Below, in pieces: positions 57,933-64,000 of a stretch of DNA of 64,000 nucleotides. The position numbers and the translations under genes were made by a program. Each line of letters starts with the position of its first letter. Within the stretch, counting starts at the first letter, position 1. Origin of the DNA: Grammothele lineata (Eukaryota; Basidiomycota; Agaricomycetes; Polyporales; Polyporaceae); the NCBI GenBank assembly GCA_002150815.3, contig NDFF03000028.1:62001-126000 (forward strand). Reading direction: 5' to 3'. The notes beneath the pieces were generated by a model. That model worked only from the letters and a program-made list of their open reading frames with translations. It was not told the origin of the DNA and did no database searches.

Positions 57933-58827
57933 ATGTCCACAAAAGTTTACGTTGGGTCAGTTTCGTCGATCCTCCGCGCGTCGCCTCCCGTCGTGGCCCG
58001 TCGCCCGCTCCTCGCACGACTGATGCCTCGTTTTCCGCGTCTCCGCATACAGCAACCTGAGCTGGAACACGACCGATGATACGTTGCGCAATGTCAGTCT
58101 GGTTTTTACCGCGCGGCCTCCGTCGCCGCGCGTTGTTCGCCTTGCGCCGTGTCTGATCCGTTGTTCCGCGTTCGTTCGCAATTTTAGGCTTTCTCTTCCT
58201 TCGGTCAAATCCTCGATGTACGCCGCGTTCCTTGACCATGAGTCCGATGTGGCTGTGCTCGGAGTCGCTCCACGAGGCCCTCCGGAACTCGTTTGCGTGA
58301 GGTCGCTTGCTGATCGTAATTCCGCGAACCTCTTGCCCTGCCTTTTGAATGCAGTCTATCGTGATGCGCGACCGTGACACCGGCCGCTCCCGTGGCTTCG
58401 GTTTCGTCACGTTCAGCTCCGCTCAGGAGGCCCAGACGGCTATCAACAGCCTCAACGAGCAGGAGCTCGACGGCCGTCGCATCAAGGTCAACCTCGCCAA
58501 TGCCCGCGGCAGCGGTGGCGGCGGTGGAGGTGAGCACTTCTATTCCGCGCAGCGGATTCCCCGTTAATGCAACGTACTTACTATAGGCTTTGGAGGAGGT
58601 TACGGCGGAGGCTACGGCGGTGGCCAGGGCGGTTACAGCGGTGGCGGCGGCTACGGCGGCCAGGGTGCGTCTTTGCTGCCTGCATTGCTTGTGGAGAACT
58701 TCAAGCTGACGTCTTTCTGGCAGGCGGCTACGGCCAGCAGGGCTTCCAGTCTGGCGGCTACGGCGGTGGCGGCTACGGTGGCCAGGGTGGCTACCAGCAG
58801 GGTGGCTACGGCGGCGGTGGCTACTAA
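57933..58827 (+). CDS. Glycine-rich RNA-binding protein (single RRM)
   Basis: Small RNA-binding protein. One RRM is spliced from four exons: [31 protein letters not shown], and [20 protein letters not shown] with the rest of the domain. RNP2 is VYVGNL (split by intron 1) and RNP1 is RGFGFVTF. The C-terminal part is GGYGGG / [10 protein letters not shown] repeats in three exons, with the stop TAA at 58825..58827. This is the layout of GRP/CIRBP-type proteins, which often respond to cold or stress and bind mRNA. Six introns for some 160 residues is dense. A TATA box lies 158 bp upstream. Confidence 0.92.
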
Positions 58828-60477
58828 GGGCTGAACGACAGGCAAGCCTCTCGCGTTTCCTAGTTTCCTACAGTAGCTAACGATTACTTTAGCTCCTGCC
58901 CCCCGTACTATATGCACCTCTTTGAGGCGCCTTCCGCAGCGTCTCCTGCCTCGTGATCTATATGTCTCTCGCGTTTCTTGTACGACCCACTCATCCACAA
59001 CACTCCTTACCACCCGCTGTCTTTTCTGGTAGTAGCACTCGTCGTCTTCGTCCCGGTCGGCTCGTTCCGGTTTCATCACAATGCGGCTTGTACTTTTAGG
59101 CGTTCCACGTCCCCAGTGTACTGCTTCCCCCCTTCACTATCGTCTCGGTCCCCCGCAATGCGCGTTGTGGGTGGGTGTGTCACTTACGTTCTGTCGTTGT
59201 ATCAAAATATGACTCGTCGATATCGTGCTCCCATAACATCGTCTGCTGTATGATGCGTCAATCTGAATTGCATGGACCTTCCTTCGGCAGGAAGGTCCGT
59301 TTGAGTAATCACAGTTCTCGATGAGAGGTCGATTCGGTGCTCGGTACATATTGCAACCAAATTAGTAAGCCATCGCCGTCACCCAGGACACCCTTCATCA
59401 CATCGAACGCCAAAGATCCCTCGCGCTACATCTCAACCAGGTTCGTTCCTTCCAGTACTGAGGAATGAGAAGTTGGCCTATGATATTGGTTTGGTCGCTG
59501 AGAAACATCCGCCCCTGGTTGTGTACATCCCCTGCGAATCTGGTCCTGAAGATATGGTCACGCGGCTTTGTGCAGACAAAATTGTTTGCTCGTGCAGATA
59601 CGGCAGCGCACGTCCATTGCAGATCCGCCTTGTTACAATGCCGCCTTCTCGGTTAGCTTGGCCGGGACACGTCAGGGCCTCGAAGTCGTCGTGCGCGTTC
59701 AACGATCTCTATCTCGTCGCTTACCGCTGAGAACATGGGTTTTGGACGTATGCACCCGGAACGCGCGAGACGACGGAATGCGTGTACTCTTCTCTTCGTG
59801 GTGCGGCAACCAGATCGCTGTCCTGCGAGGAGCTGGAATTAGCCTTGACGCGTGACGGTGAAGGGGCGTGTCGGAGGAAGACCTCCCTCTATGCGTTCTT
59901 AGAGCACGGAGGCGGCCTCAGACGACTCCGGTGAGTCTTCTTCACCGTATCGTTCGTCCGCGCTGTGGAGGAATATCCCGTCTTCTGTATGGATGACGTC
60001 TTTCTCCTCGGAAGGTTGAACACGGCGGAGAAGTTGCGTGATTGAGCTGTTCTGCTAGAGATACGCCCTCAGGCTGCGAGCCATGAACGTTGAAGGCTAG
60101 CTCGTTCGTCCAAGAGGACACGCAATAATGCTGGGTACGTCCCAAGTCGACCACGAACACTGAGCCGCCATCTTGCTCATTCTCTATGTCGGCCTCGGAA
60201 GTGCGCACATACCAACGCAGGACTTTGAATCTCACTGGTATTCAAGGAAATGTAGTCGTATGACATCTAGGATTACACAGTCGTGGCGTCCGCTCAGACG
60301 TATTACTTCTCTCGATACTGAAGGCTCCACACGCCCACTCCCCGTCCCCAGCCAACAAGTCCCGATGAGGTCCCATGATGCTGCTAGATGTGCCCGTGTA
60401 CCCCCATATAGCTGTCTGCCCGTAGCCCCGCCCCACGTCTAACATAAAGTGCGACATCAATCTGGAAGATTGTGCGT
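58828..60477. other. Convergent spacer, possible minor ORFs, no gene recognised
   Basis: 1.65 kb between the stops of the RRM gene and PCK1. It holds a hairpin (59274..59298). There is a forward open frame (59473..59730, AYDIGLVAEKHPPLVVYIP) and a reverse one (59942..60235, SVFVVDLGRTQHYCVSSW). Neither shows a known domain nor a clear start, so no gene is called. Confidence 0.45.
59274..59298. repeat. Perfect inverted repeat, 9-bp stem and 7-nt loop
   Basis: GGACCTTCC, loop TTCGGCA, GGAAGGTCC. It lies about 450 bp after the RRM stop. It can form a GC-rich hairpin in RNA from either strand; it might act in 3' end formation, but this is unproven. Confidence 0.7.
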
Positions 60478-62662
60478 TTATGCCGTCTGGGGGCCGGCGA
60501 GGCGGACCTTCTCCTCGACGTCGCTCTCGTAGAGCGCGAACGCCTTCTGGAACATGACCGCGAGCTTGCGGACCTCGCGCTCGAACGCCTCCTTGTTCGG
60601 CCATGCGAGGCGCGGGTTGAGGAGCTCGCGGGGCACACCCTCGAGCGCGGTCGGCACCTGGAGGTTGAACACGCCAAAGGTCTCGTACTCGGCCTTGGCG
60701 AGCTCGCCCGAGTGCACGGCGTCGACGATGCGCCGGGTGTACTTGAGCGGGCAGCGCTTGCCCGTGCCGAACTTGCCGCCGGTCCAGCCCGTGTTGATGA
60801 GCCAGCAGTCGACGTTGTTGGCGGCCATGCGCTCCGCGAGCATCTCGGCGTAGCGGCCGGGCTGGAGGAAACGGTGGGCGTGAACACAGGTCAAGGATGC
60901 TGGGGAGTGGGGTTAGACCTACGTGGAGAACGATGAACGGCGCGCTGTAGCACGTCGAGAACGTTGGGATGGGCTCGAGGACACCGTCCTCAGTTCCGGG
61001 CGTCTTCCTGTATAATTTGTTAGACAGGCACTTGCAAGGCAATGCACAAAGGGACGTACGAAGTGTAGCCGGCAAGGAAGTGGTAGCTTGCCTGCTCGGG
61101 GGTGAGCTTTGCGACGGGCGGGAGGACGCCGAAGGCATCGCAAGTGAGCATGATGATGTTCTTGGGCTGGGATGGCACGTGGCACGGGATCTGCGCGTTC
61201 GGGATGAACTCGATGGGGTACGCGCAACGGGTGTTCTCCGTGATGCTCGCGTCGTCGTAGTCCGGCACGCGCGTGACGGGGTTGTAGACGACGTTCTCGA
61301 GCACAGACCCGAAGCGGATCGCGCTGAAGATCTCGGGCTCTTTCTCGGCGCTGAGGTTGATGCACTTGGCGTAGCAGCCGCCCTCGATGTTGAAGACGCC
61401 TTCGTCGGACCAGACGTGCTCGTCGTCGCCGATGAGCTTCCGGCGGGGGTCCGCGGAGAGGGTCGTCTTGCCGGTGCCGGAGAGGCCGAAGAAGAGGGTG
61501 ACGTCTCCGGTCTCGCCCACGTTCGCAGACGAGTGGAGGGAGAGCTGACCGAACTTGACGGGCTGGAGGTAGTGCTAAAAGCGGGAGATCGGCGTCAGAG
61601 GCCCAGATCGGGAGCGGCCCGGAGCCGGAGCCGGGGTCGGAGCGAAGAATGGCGTACCATGACGGAGAATACACCCTTCTTCATCTCACCGGCGTACTCG
61701 GTGCCGAGGATGACCATCTCCATCCGCTTGAAGTTGATCTCGACCGAGGTAGTGGACGACATGCCCTTGGTGAAGCGGTTCGCCGGGAACTGGCCCGCGT
61801 TGTAGATGATGAAGTCCGGCTCGCCGAAGTCCTGGAGCTCTTCCTCCGTCGGGCGGATGAGCATGTTGTTCTAGACGACGCCACAGTCAGCGATAATGCC
61901 GCGACGGATGTCCGTATGACGGAAGAAGGGCCCAGTATGGAAGAGATTTCCATGCATCCGGGTGGATTCGGGATGGAATAGGATGCTCACCATGAACAGT
62001 GCGTGATACGCGCGGGCGCAAATAACCCGGACCTTGATGCGGTACTTTGGGTCCCACTGCGAAGACGCGTTCAGCGAACCTAAAAATTGCTCAGAACAAC
62101 TGGTAGACATACGCCTGCGTAGCCATCGAAGACGTAGACGTTGTCGCGCGTGTTGAGGTAGTCAATGGCGCGTTCACGGTTGATCTCGAAGGTGTCTGAA
62201 GGACTGTCGGTTAGGACACCTATCCGTGAGTCGAGGAAGCGTAACACTTACGTTCGTCCATCTTGATGTTGACGGAGCCCCACCAGATCTCGTCCTTGGA
62301 CGTCTCCTCGTAGACGATACGCTTGTCCTTGGGACTGCGGCCAGTCTTCTTGCCGGAGAAGTTGATGAGCGCACCAGACGAGGAGACGACGGCACCCTCG
62401 TTCCGGATGGCATCCTCGTAGAGGACTGCAGGGGGTGCGTTGCGCTTGATCTGGATCCGGTCCATGTCGAAGCCGGCCTGGGAGAAGTACTCTAGGTCGC
62501 GGCCGATGACTGCGGGATGGTCGAAGACGATGAGCGGGACGGCACACGACGCGGACATGGCGAGCACAACGCACGGTTGGAGACCTCAGCATCATGCGCC
62601 TGGGCATAGTGCTTGTGGAGGATGTGGGGGGTAACATACGGGGTTCCGTGGGTGTAGACCAT
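60478..62662 (-). CDS. PCK1: Phosphoenolpyruvate carboxykinase (ATP)
   Basis: Gluconeogenic enzyme: oxaloacetate + ATP gives PEP + CO2 + ADP, in the cytosol. ATG 62662 ([15 protein letters not shown]) in a good context (caagATGg). Known blocks follow in order: [62 protein letters not shown], the kinase-1a loop [48 protein letters not shown], and [22 protein letters not shown] near the end. The end is RLAGPQTA. About eight introns. A 40-nt GTATGT…CAG stretch near the start is read through here, because splicing it would break the frame. A likely 5'-UTR intron is at 62672..62809. Confidence 0.94.
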
Positions 62663-64000
62663 CTTGGAGAGCTGGCCGACGACGGGGAGGGGAGACGGAG
62701 TCAGTTTTTCGAGACGGCGGGGAGGAGACAGACGCGATCGGGCCGGATCCCGCTAAGCGCGATGCGGGGTATGGGGAGGCGTCGTGGGCGCGATGGACAA
62801 TGGACTCACCACGGAGGCCGGTGAGGAGCGACGGGGGAGCGATGGGCGAGGACGTGCGAGCGCAGAGGGCGAGAGAGGGATGATCGGATGGGTGGAGCGG
62901 AGAGGGAGAGACTTTATAGCAGCGACGAGGCGAAGCATCCAGGAGGGCTCGCACCAAATCCGGAAACGGCTCTTGCAATCACGCGGGATATCTCGCGCCT
63001 CTCCCGGTTCTGTCCGCAATGCGGGGTACCGAGCGGAAGGGGGCTCGCGCCGTCCGGGGCCCCAGCGCGGGGGGCGGCGTCGTTGCAGATGATGGGCAGA
63101 ATGAGAGGGAGGTCGTGGACGACGACGAGCAGGGCATCGCCTGCATCGTCGCCGACGCTAACCCGCGCGCTTCTTTCCCCAGGCTCCTCAGCAGGCCCCG
63201 AGGGCCATGCTCACATGCCGCCTCCTCTCTCCGCTTGCCATTCCCGGCCCTGGCTGCTCCTCGTCCACCAAGCGTCTCTCTCGAGCCCAGCACCTCTCTT
63301 CCAGCGCAGCCCCGTCCACGCGGAGACGGCTCCTCCGCCGGAAGCGCGCGGGGAGGCAGCGGGGTCCCCCGGAAAAGAACACTGCGAAGGCCTAGAATGA
63401 AGACCTCAGCTACAAATTCCCTCTCAGTGAGACCTGCCAGCATGAGACTGGCGTGACGCACAGGCACGCACCCCTCCCCATTAAACAGGGCCCGCCGTCC
63501 TTGTTCCACCGCCACGGCTTTCCACATCCTCTCCGAGTCGACAGCGCCCCGCCGTCCCGCCCAGCATGACCCGCCCGACGGTCACACCTGACCAGCTTGC
63601 CGCTCCTCAAATGGCCCAGATCTGCGGACGTGGGAGTCGGTGAGAGAGTATTCGCCGGATTTGTCGCGTGTGGGCTGGTGAAGACTGGGAAGAACGGAAA
63701 TGGCGGTTCGTGAGTAGCGCATGTGTCGATTCGTATATTTATCTCGCACCATCGCGGCAATCATCATCGACCGTCTCAGTATACCCGTCGTCTGCCAGCG
63801 CCGCAAAGTTGCGTCTTCAGCCCAGAATGGCGGCCATCGCTGCCTTGACAGGTTTGCTGTTCAGTGGGGTGGAGTCGCACTGCGCATGAGCGGTCACTCG
63901 ACCTCCAGGAGTACATCACAAGGTCCATATGCTTGGCTCGCTTTCCCATCACTTCAACTCTTCGAACTTCGGGGAGCCTACTTCGAGCTCCTTTTAGCAA
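62663..64000. promoter_or_regulatory. PCK1 upstream region to the window edge
   Basis: 1.34 kb holding the PCK1 leader with a probable UTR intron (62672..62809, GTGAGT…GGCCAG on the reverse strand), a TATA box at 62912..62918, and pyrimidine-rich tracts. No further gene is recognised up to the right edge. Confidence 0.5.
62912..62918 (-). promoter_or_regulatory. TATA box of PCK1
   Basis: TATAAAG on the reverse strand, about 250 bp upstream of the ATG and about 100 bp upstream of the donor of the proposed 5'-UTR intron. This places transcription start near 62880, so the leader would be spliced. Confidence 0.5.

Noticed and set aside
60242..61138. Long reverse open frame of 298 codons, Arg/Ala-rich
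   Set aside because: It overlaps PCK1 exons in the wrong phase; only part of one exon is family-like.
1..64000. tRNA or rRNA genes, CRISPR arrays, transposons
   Set aside because: No B-box (GGTTCGANTCC-like) with matching cloverleaf, no rRNA core sequence, no spaced repeats and no transposase, reverse transcriptase or terminal repeats were seen by eye. A tRNAscan or repeat search would be decisive.

Overview
The window is nuclear DNA from a filamentous basidiomycete, most likely an Agaricomycete. The genes are split by many short introns (mostly 45-75 bp, GT-AG), spacing is tight, and the products are eukaryotic and fungal: the DASH kinetochore subunit Dad2, a Cti6-type PHD protein, fungal ATP-type PEP carboxykinase, and a Grx6/7-type glutaredoxin. 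I recognise 24 protein genes. I found no rRNA, tRNA, CRISPR array or intact transposon. All gene models are hand-spliced from reading frames and splice signals; no homology search was run.

Layout. 0-14 kb: a secreted subtilisin (cut by the left edge), then a block of secretory-pathway genes: a membrane-anchored monothiol glutaredoxin, COG2 (Golgi tether) and VPS8 (CORVET endosomal tether). 14-19 kb: CTI6 (Rpd3L histone deacetylase subunit) and ILV1 (threonine deaminase). 19.7-21.5 kb: a HAD-domain/class II terpene-cyclase fusion that resembles drimane-type sesquiterpene synthases, flanked by 1.0 and 1.9 kb of apparently gene-free DNA. 23.4-31 kb: NDUFB3 (complex I), TOP1, CDS1 (CDP-diacylglycerol synthase) and RPS23. 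31.6-36.1 kb: an alpha/beta hydrolase of the homoserine-acetyltransferase family, a GNAT acetyltransferase and a HAD hydrolase. 36.2-40.5 kb: divergent mitochondrial ribosomal protein bS6m and Tudor-SN (SND1). 41.9-48.7 kb: an unknown membrane-anchored low-complexity protein, DAD2, a palmitoyl-protein thioesterase and an unknown probably nuclear protein. 49-57 kb: MCM2 and an ABCB6/HMT1-like half transporter. 57.9-62.7 kb: a glycine-rich RRM protein and PCK1.

Most genes are housekeeping genes and do not form one pathway. The clearest accessory gene is the terpene-cyclase fusion. A second theme is gene structure. Several key residues or start codons sit on micro-exons: the subtilisin catalytic Asp on 11 nt, the TOP1 active Tyr on 24 nt, SND1 starting with 15-nt and 10-nt exons, MCM2 with a 6-nt first exon, and RPS23 ending in an 18-nt exon behind a GC-AG intron. 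Gene callers would tend to miss these. MCM2 shares a 304-bp promoter with an unknown gene, and that promoter carries two ACGCGT (MCB) boxes.
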